Shown piece after piece: positions 13,864 to 22,155 of a stretch of DNA of 24,002 nt. Below the pieces are notes generated by a model. That model did no database searches, was not told the origin of the DNA, and saw only the letters and a list, made by a program, of their open reading frames with translations. The DNA is from CAZFHZ01 sp964519015 (GTDB lineage Bacteria > Blakebacterota > Blakebacteria > Blakebacterales > CAYUVJ01): positions 1 through 24,002 of the forward strand of contig CAZFHZ010000046.1 in assembly GCA_964519015.1 (NCBI GenBank), read 5' to 3'. The position numbers and the translations under genes are program-made. How positions within the stretch are numbered: position 1 is the stretch's first letter; every line of letters begins with the position of its first letter.

Positions 13864-16119
13864 ATGAAGAACTTCCGAGATCCCCGCGTGACGGGCGCCT
13901 GGCTGGTCCTGGTGAGCGCCCTGGTCATCTACTTCCTGACCATGGCCCGCCAGCTCGCCTTCTGGGACGTGGGGGAGTTCCTGGTCACCGCCCGCTACCT
14001 GGCCGTGCCGCACCCCCCGGGGGCACCCACCTTCGTGCTCCTGGGCCGGCTCTTCACCCTGGTGCTGCCCGGCCTCAGTCTGCCGCAGCAGGTGGGGCTC
14101 ATCTCGGTGATCTCCTCGGCCCTGACCGCGCTCTTGCTCTACCTGATCATCCTGGAGACGCTCCGCCTCTGGGAGGTCGGTCACGAGTCCTTCGAGGGCT
14201 ATTCTCCGGCCGTACAGGCGGTGGCGGCGGCCACCGGCGCACTCGCCTACGCCTTCAGTTCCTCGGCCTGGTTCAACGCCGTGGAGGCGGAGGTCTACTC
14301 CCTCTCCATGACGGTCACCGCCCTCTGTCTCTGGCTCGCCTTCCGGCACGTGCAGGGGGGCGGGAGAGCCAAGGGAGCCACCCTCCTGCTGCTGATCGGC
14401 TACGTGCTGGGGATCGGGGCGGGGAACCACCTGCTGGCGCTGCTGACCATCCCCAGCATCCTGATCCTGCTCTGGTATCTGGACCGGCCGGTGCTGACCG
14501 ACCTGCGGGTCTGGGCGGGGGCCCTCCTCCTCTTCGTGGTCGGCTATTCGATCTACGCGCTCCTCTACATCCGCTCCGGGCTCAACCCCCCGATCGACAT
14601 GAACAACCCGGAGAACTGGCAGAACTTCCTCCTCTTCCTGCAGCGGCGTCAGTACGGCAGCCAGAGCATGCTGACGACCATCTTACAGCGGAACGCCCCC
14701 TGGTTGTGGCAGCTCGACTTCCAGTTCTTGCGCTACTTCCGGCGCGAGTTCTTCCTCCCCTTCTACCTGCTGGCCATCGGCGGGGTGGCCGTCAACCTGC
14801 AGCGGGACCGCCGGACCTTCCTGGCCAACGCCGCCCTCTGGATGATCATGGGGCTGGGGCTGGTGGTCTACCTGAACATGCCCGACCCGCAGCCGCGCGA
14901 CCGCGACTACATCTTCGTGGGCTGCTACTTTGCCACCGCGATCTGGATCGGCACCGGGATGGCGGGGCTGGCCGGCTGGTTGCGGGAGACCATCCGGAAG
15001 GCGTGGCCGGCCCTTTCGGCCCAGGGCGCGGCCCTGCGCGCGGCCCTGGCCGTGGGTGGGGTGGGGCTGGTACTGGTGGTCGCCCAGACGGCGGGCAGCT
15101 ACCGCTCCCACGACCGGACCGGCGACTGGATCCCCTGGGATTACGCCTACAACATCCTCGAGAGCTGCGAGCCGGGCGCCATCCTCTTCACCAACGGGGA
15201 CAACGACACCTACCCCTTGTGGTACCTGCAGATGGCCGACGGGGTCCGGCGCGACATCCGGGTGGTCAACCTGAGCCTGCTGAACACCGACTGGTACATC
15301 AAGGAACTGCGCGACCGGGAGCCGAAGGTCCCCATCCAGTGGACGGACGCCCAGATCCCGGCCCTGCTCGGCTACTCGATCGCCGATATCGACACCAACA
15401 TCGCCATCAACGGGGTGACCTGGCAGGTGCGCCGGGGCATGGTGATCCGCACCCAGGACCGGATGGTGGCCCATACCATCGCGGTCAACAACTGGCGGAA
15501 ACCGGTCTACTTCGCCATCACGGTGCCGGTGGACAACCAGGCCGGCTTCACCCAGGACTGCCAGCTCGAGGGCTTCGCCTTCCGGGTGATCCCGAACGCG
15601 CGGATCGTGGACACCGAGCGGGCGGTGCACAACCTGAAGGAGGTCATGCACTACCGCGCTCTGCTCGACCCCCGGGTCTACAAGGACGGGAATACGAGCG
15701 AGTTGATCCAGAACTACGGCGTGGTCGTCTCCGAGACCGCCCGGCAGATGATCCGGGAGGGGAAGCAGCAGGAGGCCTGGGAACTCGTCCAGTGGGGGAT
15801 GGAGCGCGTCCCTTTCCTCCCTGACCAGATCGTGTTTGCGGCCGGGATCGCCCAGACCGCGGGGGACACCCTCAAGGCCCAGGAACTCTACGCCTCGGTG
15901 CTGGACGCGACCTTTCTCAATCCGCGGAGCCGGCTTGCCTTGCACCTCGGTTTGGCCTACTCCCTGGCCAGGAGCGGACACCTGCAGGAAGCGGCCGACG
16001 TGCTGGAGAATTGGCTCCTAGAGAATCCACAGTATGAGGATATCCGTTCCTGGATGCAGACGTTCCGGGAAGGGCGAATACCTGATGAGATGATGCGCCT
16101 GCTTGAGGGCGGCCGCTGA
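13864..16119 (+). CDS. DUF2723 / TMEM260-like protein O-mannosyltransferase-type GT-C membrane enzyme
   Basis: A 751-residue polytopic membrane protein. The first transmembrane segment is followed by the DUF2723 signature AFWDVGEFLVTARYLAVPHPPGAP (split here: AFWDVGEFLV at 32-41, then VPHPPGAPTF), whose Asp35 and Glu38 sit in the first outside loop where GT-C enzymes keep their catalytic acid. About ten hydrophobic segments follow to about residue 415, with MPDPQPRDRDYIFVG and LFTNGDNDTYPLWYLQ typical of the family. The soluble C-terminal part (about 600-751) has TPR-like helices. Family members, including human TMEM260, transfer mannose from a polyprenyl-phosphate donor to exported proteins. 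The start was placed at ATG 13864, after AAGG; GTG 13843 lacks a ribosome site. It heads the glycan locus but is separated from the next gene by 20 bases. The donor sugar and acceptor are unproven here. Confidence 0.85.
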   Translation: MKNFRDPRVTGAWLVLVSALVIYFLTMARQLAFWDVGEFLVTARYLAVPHPPGAPTFVLLGRLFTLVLPGLSLPQQVGLISVISSALTALLLYLIILETLRLWEVGHESFEGYSPAVQAVAAATGALAYAFSSSAWFNAVEAEVYSLSMTVTALCLWLAFRHVQGGGRAKGATLLLLIGYVLGIGAGNHLLALLTIPSILILLWYLDRPVLTDLRVWAGALLLFVVGYSIYALLYIRSGLNPPIDMNNPENWQNFLLFLQRRQYGSQSMLTTILQRNAPWLWQLDFQFLRYFRREFFLPFYLLAIGGVAVNLQRDRRTFLANAALWMIMGLGLVVYLNMPDPQPRDRDYIFVGCYFATAIWIGTGMAGLAGWLRETIRKAWPALSAQGAALRAALAVGGVGLVLVVAQTAGSYRSHDRTGDWIPWDYAYNILESCEPGAILFTNGDNDTYPLWYLQMADGVRRDIRVVNLSLLNTDWYIKELRDREPKVPIQWTDAQIPALLGYSIADIDTNIAINGVTWQVRRGMVIRTQDRMVAHTIAVNNWRKPVYFAITVPVDNQAGFTQDCQLEGFAFRVIPNARIVDTERAVHNLKEVMHYRALLDPRVYKDGNTSELIQNYGVVVSETARQMIREGKQQEAWELVQWGMERVPFLPDQIVFAAGIAQTAGDTLKAQELYASVLDATFLNPRSRLALHLGLAYSLARSGHLQEAADVLENWLLENPQYEDIRSWMQTFREGRIPDEMMRLLEGGR

Positions 16120-16139
16120 GCCCCGCTCCTTCTCCGCGC

Positions 16140-17189
16140 ATGGACACCCCGGTCCGCAGCAGCGTCGTCATCCCCCACCTGAAGGGAGTGGCGCCGCTGC
16201 AGGCCTGTCTGGAGGCCCTGCACCAGCCGCCCGCCGCGGCGGGCGTCGAGATCGTACTGGTCGACAACGCTTCCTCGGACGGTAGTGTCGAGCAGGCCCG
16301 GGCAGACTGGCCGGGGATCCGGATCGTGCGCTCGGAGCACAACCGGGGTTATGCGGGGGGGTGCAACCTGGGGCTGGAGGCCGCCCGGGGCCGCTGGACG
16401 GTCTTCCTCAACGACGACGCGCTGATGGCCCCCGGGGCACTGGGGGTGCTGCTCGACGACCTGGAGCAGGGGGAGCCCGACCGGTTGGTCCAGCCCACCC
16501 TGCGCAGCGCGGCTGAGCCCGGCCGTTTCGACTACGCCGGCGGGGCCGGAGGCCTGATTGACCGCTGGGGTTATCCCTTCGCCCTCGGCCGGCTCTTCCA
16601 CCACCTCGAAGAGGACCGGGGGCAGTACCGCGCCCGTGGCCCGCTGGCCTGGGCCTCCGGCTGCTGCCTGGCCGGCCCGACCGGACTCTTCCGTCGGCTG
16701 GGGGGCTTCGAGGAATCCTTCTTCGCCCACTTCGAGGAGATTGACCTGGCCTGGCGCCACCGGCGGGGGGGTGGGCGTATCGAGGGAGTGCCGGAAGCGG
16801 TGGTCTTCCACCTGGGGCCGGCCACTCTCCCCGAGGGAGCGCGCAAGACCTACCTCAACTTCCGCAACAGCCTCTGGACCCTGCGGCGCAACCTCGGCGG
16901 CGCCCGTCTGGCCGGCGTGCTGGCCGTCCGCCTGCTGCTGGATTCCGCGGCCCTCGGCCGTCTCCTGCTCAAGGGCCGGCCGGCCGAGGCGGCGGCGGTG
17001 GGGCGGGGCTGGTGGCATGGGCTGACCCGCCGGCCGTGGGGAGCGGTGGTGCCCCCACCCGGCCGGTCCGCTCCGTCGGCCGGGGAAGGCATCTACCGCG
17101 GGAGTGTGGCGCTGGCGGTCTGGCTGGGGGGGATGCGGCGGGCTGAACAGCTGTTGCCCCGGGTACGCGGCTGGGAGCGTCTCCGGTGA
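16140..17189 (+). CDS. Family 2 glycosyltransferase (rhamnosyltransferase-like)
   Basis: A 349-residue GT-A fold enzyme. The N-terminal nucleotide-binding half has SVVIPHLKG, IVLVDNASSDGSVEQ (about 38-52) and HNRGYAGGCNLGLEAARG; the metal-binding DxD equivalent is LNDDA with Asn91-Asp92-Asp93. The acceptor side carries WASGCCLAGPTGLFRRLGGF and the catalytic-base region FFAHFEEIDLAWRHRRGG, as in dTDP-rhamnose transferases such as WbbL. The C-terminal quarter (about 240-349) is helical and partly hydrophobic, suggesting membrane association. No strong ribosome site precedes ATG 16140. The stop overlaps the next GTG. It most likely adds a sugar to a lipid-linked glycan on the cytoplasmic face; donor and acceptor are not deducible. 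Confidence 0.88.
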   Translation: MDTPVRSSVVIPHLKGVAPLQACLEALHQPPAAAGVEIVLVDNASSDGSVEQARADWPGIRIVRSEHNRGYAGGCNLGLEAARGRWTVFLNDDALMAPGALGVLLDDLEQGEPDRLVQPTLRSAAEPGRFDYAGGAGGLIDRWGYPFALGRLFHHLEEDRGQYRARGPLAWASGCCLAGPTGLFRRLGGFEESFFAHFEEIDLAWRHRRGGGRIEGVPEAVVFHLGPATLPEGARKTYLNFRNSLWTLRRNLGGARLAGVLAVRLLLDSAALGRLLLKGRPAEAAAVGRGWWHGLTRRPWGAVVPPPGRSAPSAGEGIYRGSVALAVWLGGMRRAEQLLPRVRGWERLR

Positions 17190-18181
17190 GCCGCCGCTGG
17201 CTGATCGGCTCGCTTAAACTGACCGTGACGGTGGCCGTGCTGGCGGTCCTGCTGAGCCGGCTCGACCTGGGGGCGGTGACCGCCCTCCTCGGGCGGGTCC
17301 GTTTCGCCCCGCTGCTGATGGCGGTCGGACTGCTGGCCGGCAGTCACCTGGCGGTCACCCTGGCCTGGCGCCGCCTGCTCGAGGCGGCCGGGGTGGCCGT
17401 CCCGGTCGAGCCCGCCGTCCGGCTCTACTTCTCCGGCCTCTTTTTAAACAACTTCTTCCTGGGCAGTTTGGGGGGAGACTCCTATAGAGTGTGGGGCGTG
17501 CACCGGGTGACCGGGGCCGGGCGCCGGGCGCTGGCCGCGACCATCCTGGAGCGGCTGGCCGGGGTGGTCACCCTGCTGCTGCTCGGCGCGCTGGCGGCGC
17601 TGGTTCACGCCGGGGAGCTGCCGGCGGCCTACCGGGCCTTCCTGGTGGGGACCTGCGGGGCCGGAGCCGCGATCGGGCTGGTGCTGATGCTCGCTCCCGG
17701 GATCTTCGAGCGGCTGGCCGCACCCTTCATCCACTTGGCCCGGGGCCGGCTCCGGGAACGTTTGCTGGGGGTGACCGGCGCCCTCCGTCAGGCCGGCCGG
17801 CCCGACGCGGTCTTCGGCGTTCTGCTGCTGGTGCTGGCGGCCCAGGGGGTGCGTATCTGGACGCACTGGTGGTGCGCCCGGGCCCTGGGGATCGAGGTGG
17901 GTGCCGGCGCGCTCTTCGTGGCCGTCCCCCTCATCGCGGTGGTGGCCGGACTGCCCATCTCGGTAGGGGGACTGGGGGTGCGGGAGGGGAGTGGGGTGCT
18001 CCTGCTCGCCCCGCTCGGCATCGCCCAGCCGGAGGCGGTCGCCATGGAGTTCCTGGCCTGGCTGGTCGGGGTCGCCACCAGCCTGATCGGCGGCCTGGCC
18101 TTCCTGACCGGACGGGAGAGCGTGCCACCGGCCGGGTCCGGGCTGGACCGGATCACCGAGGAAGGGGGAGAGAGGGGATGA
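17186..18181 (+). CDS. Flippase-like LPG_synthase_TM (UPF0104) family membrane protein
   Basis: A 331-residue protein with about seven to eight hydrophobic segments. The family pattern is clear: the start LKLTVTVAVLAVLLSRLDLG, the conserved LYFSGLFLNNFFLGSLGGDSYRVW block (about 75-98; core LFLNNFFLGSLGGDSYR), an ATILERLAGVVTLLLLG helix, and the late PISVGGLGVREGSGVLLLAPLG motif (about 255-276). These proteins share the membrane domain of MprF, which synthesises and flips lysyl-phosphatidylglycerol, but lack its transferase domain, and many stand alone in glycan loci. The GTG overlaps the upstream stop (GTGA) after GGAG; the stop overlaps the ATG of the polyprenyl-phosphate glycosyltransferase. 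Transport of the lipid-linked sugar made by that neighbour is a reasonable but unproven role. Confidence 0.85.
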   Translation: MSRRWLIGSLKLTVTVAVLAVLLSRLDLGAVTALLGRVRFAPLLMAVGLLAGSHLAVTLAWRRLLEAAGVAVPVEPAVRLYFSGLFLNNFFLGSLGGDSYRVWGVHRVTGAGRRALAATILERLAGVVTLLLLGALAALVHAGELPAAYRAFLVGTCGAGAAIGLVLMLAPGIFERLAAPFIHLARGRLRERLLGVTGALRQAGRPDAVFGVLLLVLAAQGVRIWTHWWCARALGIEVGAGALFVAVPLIAVVAGLPISVGGLGVREGSGVLLLAPLGIAQPEAVAMEFLAWLVGVATSLIGGLAFLTGRESVPPAGSGLDRITEEGGERG

Positions 18182-19155
18182 ACCGACCCGCACCGCAGAC
18201 CAGCGTCGTGGTGCCGCTCTTCAACGAGCGGGACTCGCTGGAGCTCCTCCACCAGGAATTGCAAGGGGTCCTCGACCCCCTCGGGGCGCATGAGATCATC
18301 TACGTGGACGACGGCTCCACCGACGGTTCCCGCGAAGTGCTCGAACGGCTCGCCGCCGCCGATCCGGCGGTCATGGTCATCCGTTTCCGCCGCAACTTCG
18401 GGAAATCGGCCGCTCTCGACGCCGCCTTCCGGCGTGTCCAGGGGAAGGTGGTGATCACCCTGGACGCCGACCTGCAGGACGACCCGGCCGAGATCCCGGT
18501 CCTCATCGCCGCCCTCCGCGAGCGCGACCTCGACCTGGTGAGCGGCTGGAAGCAGAAGCGCCGCGACCCCCTCTCCAAGCGGCTCCCTTCACGGGTCTTC
18601 AATTGGGCCACCCGGCTGGTCTCGGGACTCCCCCTGCACGACTTCAACTGCGGCCTGAAGGCCTACCGGGTGGATGTGGTGCGCACTCTGCGGGTGCACG
18701 GCGAGCTGCACCGCTACATCCCGGCCATGGCCCACTGGGCCGGGTTTCGGGTGGGGGAGCAGGCGGTCAACCACCGCCCCCGCCGTTTCGGCCGGACCAA
18801 GTTCGGAGCCAGTCGCTTCCTCCACGGCTTCCTCGACCTGCTGACCGTGAAATTCCTCCACCGCTACGTGGCCAGCCCCCTCCATTTCTTCGGACTGTTC
18901 GGTTTCGCCATCTTCGGGATCGGGGTGGTGCTCAACCTCTATCTGCTGGAGGAGTGGCTGCGCACCCACGCTATCGGTCAGCGCCCGATCCTCTTTTTGG
19001 CCGTCATGATGGTTATCGTCGGGATCCAGTTCATCTCCTTCGGCCTGCTCGGCGAGATGATGGCCCGGGAGCCGAAGGAGGGGGAGACCTACCAGATCGA
19101 GCGCATCACCGGAGGGAGTAGCGACCACGACCCGACCGGGCAGGAGCGGAGATGA
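18178..19155 (+). CDS. GtrB/CsbB-like polyprenyl-phosphate glycosyltransferase (GT2)
   Basis: A 325-residue GT2 enzyme of the DPM1/GtrB/ArnC class. Visible motifs are SVVVPLFNERDSL, IIYVDDGSTDGSREVL (about 40-55), FRRNFGKSAALDAAF, the metal-binding Asp96-Ala-Asp98 followed by LQDDP, the acceptor region DFNCGLKAYR (about 155-164), HRYIPAMAHWAGF and the basic HRPRRFGRTKFGASRF loop. Two C-terminal transmembrane segments (about 235-258 and 270-294) match bacterial GtrB/CsbB proteins that transfer a hexose from a nucleotide sugar to undecaprenyl phosphate, giving a single-sugar lipid donor for GT-C enzymes. The ATG overlaps the preceding stop and follows a strong purine-rich ribosome site (GGGGGAGAGAGGGG). 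The frame is open further upstream, but that stretch belongs to the flippase-like gene. The sugar is not determined. Confidence 0.92.
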   Translation: MNRPAPQTSVVVPLFNERDSLELLHQELQGVLDPLGAHEIIYVDDGSTDGSREVLERLAAADPAVMVIRFRRNFGKSAALDAAFRRVQGKVVITLDADLQDDPAEIPVLIAALRERDLDLVSGWKQKRRDPLSKRLPSRVFNWATRLVSGLPLHDFNCGLKAYRVDVVRTLRVHGELHRYIPAMAHWAGFRVGEQAVNHRPRRFGRTKFGASRFLHGFLDLLTVKFLHRYVASPLHFFGLFGFAIFGIGVVLNLYLLEEWLRTHAIGQRPILFLAVMMVIVGIQFISFGLLGEMMAREPKEGETYQIERITGGSSDHDPTGQERR

Positions 19156-20309
19156 GGATCCTCTCGGTCGGACCGGCCCCCCCCTGGCGCGGCGGGATCG
19201 CCCAGTACCACTGGGCGCTGGCCGGTGCCCTGGAGGAGGGAGGACACCCGGTGCGGGTGCTCAACTTCCGCCACCTCTATCCCGACCGGCTCTTTCCCGG
19301 CACCGATCCGCTCGACGTGGGGGCGGGGGCCCTGCCGCCGCTGGGGGAGCAGATCCTCGACCCGCTGCGGCCCTGGACCTGGGCCCGGGCCGGGCGGATC
19401 ATCCGGGAAGTGGATCCCGAAGCGGTCCTCTTCCACTGGTGGCATCCCTTCTTCGCCCCCGTCTACCTGGGGGTGATGAACCGGGTGGGAGCCGGCGTCC
19501 CACGGGGAGCGATCGTGCACAACGTATCCCCCCACGAGCAGATGCCGGGGGGACGCTTCCTCGGCCTGCGTTTCCTGCGCCGCTGCGACTTCATGGTGAC
19601 CGGGGGGACCGCCATGGCCGAGGTGCTGCGCCGGTACAACCCACGCGCCCGGGTCTCGATGGTGCCCCACCCCCCCTATGTGCTCCCCCACACCCGTGAC
19701 CTGCCCGACCGGGCCGAGGCCCGGCGCCGGCTGGAACTGCCCGCGGAAGGGACCCTCTTCCTCTTCTTCGGGTTGGTGCGTCCCTACAAGGGACTCGACG
19801 TACTCCTGGACGCCCTGGCCATGCTCCCCCTCGACCTGCCCTGGAGCTGCGTGGTGGCGGGGGAGTTCTACGAGCCGGCCGAACCCTTCCGCCGCCACCT
19901 GGCCGAACACCGGCTCGAGAAGCGGGTGCGGCTGGTCGACCGCTACATCCCCAACGCCGAGGTCCCCGACTACTTCGCGGCCGCCGACCTGATCGTCCTC
20001 CCATACCGCCAGGCCACCCAGAGCGGGGTGGCCGCCCTGGCCCGCGCCCTGCACCGGCCGGTCCTCTCCACCCGGACCGGGGCCATAGCTGAAGCGGTGC
20101 GCGAAGGGGTGGACGGCTGGCTGGTCGAGCCGGGGGATGCGGTCGCCCTGTCCGCCCGCATGCAGCTGGTGGTGCTCGACCCGGGCATCGCCCGCCTGCC
20201 GGTCTGTGTCGAAGGGGAGGGGGGGGCCGGCTGGCAGGGGCTGGCCACCGAAGTGGTCCGGCTGGCCCGGGGAGAACCTCCGAGGGATCCCGGCGGGGAG
20301 CCGCGGTGA
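19152..20309 (+). CDS. Family 4 (GT-B fold) glycosyltransferase
   Basis: A 385-residue GT-B enzyme. The N-terminal half opens with ILSVGPAPPWRGGIAQYHWALA, typical for the acceptor domain of GT4 proteins. The C-terminal half has LFLFFGLVRPYKGLDVLLDAL (about 198-218; core GLVRPYKGLDVLLDAL), then VDRYIPNAEVPDYFAAADLIVLPYRQATQSGVAALA, where the usual E-x7-E motif is replaced by a QSGVAALARAL segment, as in one common GT4 subgroup, and STRTGAIAEAV. Such enzymes are retaining transferases using nucleotide sugars. The ATG overlaps the upstream stop (ATGA) after AGGAGCGGAG, and the end overlaps the next GTG. A G8 run lies near the 3' end (20219-20226). The product linkage is unknown. Confidence 0.9.
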   Translation: MRILSVGPAPPWRGGIAQYHWALAGALEEGGHPVRVLNFRHLYPDRLFPGTDPLDVGAGALPPLGEQILDPLRPWTWARAGRIIREVDPEAVLFHWWHPFFAPVYLGVMNRVGAGVPRGAIVHNVSPHEQMPGGRFLGLRFLRRCDFMVTGGTAMAEVLRRYNPRARVSMVPHPPYVLPHTRDLPDRAEARRRLELPAEGTLFLFFGLVRPYKGLDVLLDALAMLPLDLPWSCVVAGEFYEPAEPFRRHLAEHRLEKRVRLVDRYIPNAEVPDYFAAADLIVLPYRQATQSGVAALARALHRPVLSTRTGAIAEAVREGVDGWLVEPGDAVALSARMQLVVLDPGIARLPVCVEGEGGAGWQGLATEVVRLARGEPPRDPGGEPR

Positions 20310-21316
20310 GTGCACCCGGCGTCTCGATCGCTCTCCTGCTTTACCGCGACGCAGCCTCCCTCGAGCGCACCCTGTCCGCCCTGCTCCCGCAGGTCACCCC
20401 GGAGGACGAGGTGCTGGTGGCTCCGCTGGCCGCTGGTCTCGATCCCGTCGCGATCTCCGAACGGGTGGCTGAGCAGGCACCCTGTTTCCCCGGGCGTACC
20501 CTCCGGGTGGTCTGGGACGGACCCCGGGGCCGGTGCGCCAATTCCCCCGCGGTCGCCCGCAACCGGGCGCTGGCCGCCGCCCGGGGGGATGTGGTGGCGC
20601 TGCTGGATGACGGCGGGCTACCATGCCCGGGATGGCTCGAGGCTGTGCGGGCCTGCTTCGCGGTGCCGGGGCTGGAGGCCATGGCCGGCCGGATCGTGAA
20701 CCCCCGCCCGACTGGAAGCGCTCCCGCGGGAGGGGGGACCCGCCGTCGGGGACCGAGGCTCCGCCCGGCCTCACCGGGGGCCCGCCTGGGCTGGACCGGT
20801 CACCTCCTCTCCCAGTTGGAGGGGACGCAGGCCGGACCCAGCTCGATCGCCTCGGCCCGCAACGCCGCGGTGCTGCGCCGGACCGCCCTCCGGTTGCGGG
20901 GGTTCGACGAGGGGTGGGGCCCTGAGCTCCCCTACGAGGACGTGGAGTTCTTTGTCCGGCTGGGGAAGGCGGGTCGGCGGATGCATTTCGAACCGGCGGC
21001 CTGCGTAGCGCTCGAATCGGGCGGGGCCTTCCCCGAGAGCGGCGATCCCGGTCCGGACGGTTCCCCGATCCGGAACCTGGAAGGACAGGCCGCCCGGACG
21101 CGGGCGATGGCGGCCATCTTCGCCCGCCACGAAGTGTGGGCGCTGCCGCTGCTCATCGCCAGTCACGGGCTGCTGACCGTGCTGGAGGTGATCGCCGGAC
21201 GGCTGCCGCCTCACGCGCCCCTCCGGCTGGCCGCTGAGATCGCCGGTGGGGTGCGCCTGGGGGTGGGGAGTGTGGACTCGCCGTGGAAGACCGAGGGAGG
21301 AGCCCGCCCGGGATGA
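20306..21316 (+). CDS. Family 2 glycosyltransferase-like protein with altered DxD motif
   Basis: A 336-residue GT2-like protein, clearly paralogous to the gene at 22152. Shared blocks are GRCANS..VARNRALAAARGDVVALL against GRCAARNRALRAARGEWVALL, the central WTGH, AGP and N..L.R..AL..RGFDEG sequence, and the PYEDVEFFVRLGKAGRR catalytic-base region. Where the paralogue has Asp-Asp-Asp-Thr, this protein has Asp101-Asp102-Gly103-Gly104, so the last acidic residue of the metal site is missing. It also carries a basic, glycine-rich insertion (AGGGTRRRGPRLRP region, about residues 140-156) absent from the paralogue. A hydrophobic C-terminal helix is near 275-295. GTG 20306 follows GGGGAG and overlaps the upstream stop. 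It may be an altered or inactive transferase with a partner role; the fold is sure, activity is not. Confidence 0.82.
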   Translation: MSAPGVSIALLLYRDAASLERTLSALLPQVTPEDEVLVAPLAAGLDPVAISERVAEQAPCFPGRTLRVVWDGPRGRCANSPAVARNRALAAARGDVVALLDDGGLPCPGWLEAVRACFAVPGLEAMAGRIVNPRPTGSAPAGGGTRRRGPRLRPASPGARLGWTGHLLSQLEGTQAGPSSIASARNAAVLRRTALRLRGFDEGWGPELPYEDVEFFVRLGKAGRRMHFEPAACVALESGGAFPESGDPGPDGSPIRNLEGQAARTRAMAAIFARHEVWALPLLIASHGLLTVLEVIAGRLPPHAPLRLAAEIAGGVRLGVGSVDSPWKTEGGARPG

Positions 21317-22155
21317 AGAGTGTCCCCGTCGCCGTGCTCATACCCGCCTGGAACGGGTGGTCGGACACCCAGGTCTGCCTGGAGAGCCTGGCCGCCTGCG
21401 ACCCGCAGCCGGCCCGCGTGGTGGTGGTGGACAATGCTTCGACCGACGGCACCCCACAGCGCATCCGGGAGGCCTTCCCGGGGGTGGAGGTGCTGCCGAT
21501 GGAGCGCAACCTGGGCTTCGCGGGAGGAGTCAACCGGGGCCTGGCGTGGATCACCGGTGACCTGGCGGTGGTTGCGGTACTCTTGCTGAACAACGACACG
21601 GTGGTCTCCCCCGACGCTATCGGACGGCTCTGGCTCACCCTCGAGGCCGATCCCCGCGCGGCCGGGGTCTGCCCCCTCATCCCTTTCCTCGCTTCCCCCG
21701 ACCGGGTCTGGTACGCCGGCGGGAAGGTCGCCCTCTGGCGCGGTCACATCGCCCATCAGGGGATCCGACGCCCGCTCGAGGACATCCCCCCCGGGGTGCG
21801 TACGACCGGCTATCTGACCGGAGCGGCCGCTCTGCTGCGGGCGGCCACCCTGCGGGAGATCGGTCTGCTGGATGAGCGCTTCTCCTTCTATGCCGAGGAT
21901 GTGGACTGGTCGCTCCGCGCGCGCCGGGCGGGCTGGCACCTGCTCTTCGACCCTGGCCCCAGTATCGCCCACCGGGTCTCTGCCTCGATCGGCGGCCCCT
22001 TCAGCCGCCCCAAGCTGGTCGCCAAGGTCCGCGCCACCCTCCGGCTGCTGCGCCGGCACGCCGCGCCCTGGATGTGGCTGACCCTGCTGCCGGCCGCACT
22101 GCTGCTGACGTTGCCGCAGACCGTGGCCGGCCTGTTGCGGGGAGCCCGCCGGTGA
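21313..22155 (+). CDS. Family 2 glycosyltransferase (rhamnosyltransferase-like)
   Basis: A 280-residue GT2 enzyme of the same subgroup as the gene at 16140. Motifs are VAVLIPAWNGWSDTQVCLES, VVVVDNASTDGTPQRI (about 36-51), RNLGFAGGVNRGL, the DxD equivalent Asn93-Asn94-Asp95 in LLNNDTVV, the VWYAGGKVALWRG strand, TGAAALLRAATLREIGLLDE and the catalytic-base motif FYAEDVDWSLRARRAGW. A C-terminal hydrophobic segment (about 253-275) suggests membrane attachment. The start was placed at ATG 21313, which overlaps the previous stop as ATGA; an earlier in-frame start at 21283 lies inside the upstream gene. The product is probably a rhamnosyl or similar transfer to a lipid-linked glycan, but the sugar cannot be read from sequence. 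Confidence 0.88.
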   Translation: MKSVPVAVLIPAWNGWSDTQVCLESLAACDPQPARVVVVDNASTDGTPQRIREAFPGVEVLPMERNLGFAGGVNRGLAWITGDLAVVAVLLLNNDTVVSPDAIGRLWLTLEADPRAAGVCPLIPFLASPDRVWYAGGKVALWRGHIAHQGIRRPLEDIPPGVRTTGYLTGAAALLRAATLREIGLLDERFSFYAEDVDWSLRARRAGWHLLFDPGPSIAHRVSASIGGPFSRPKLVAKVRATLRLLRRHAAPWMWLTLLPAALLLTLPQTVAGLLRGARR

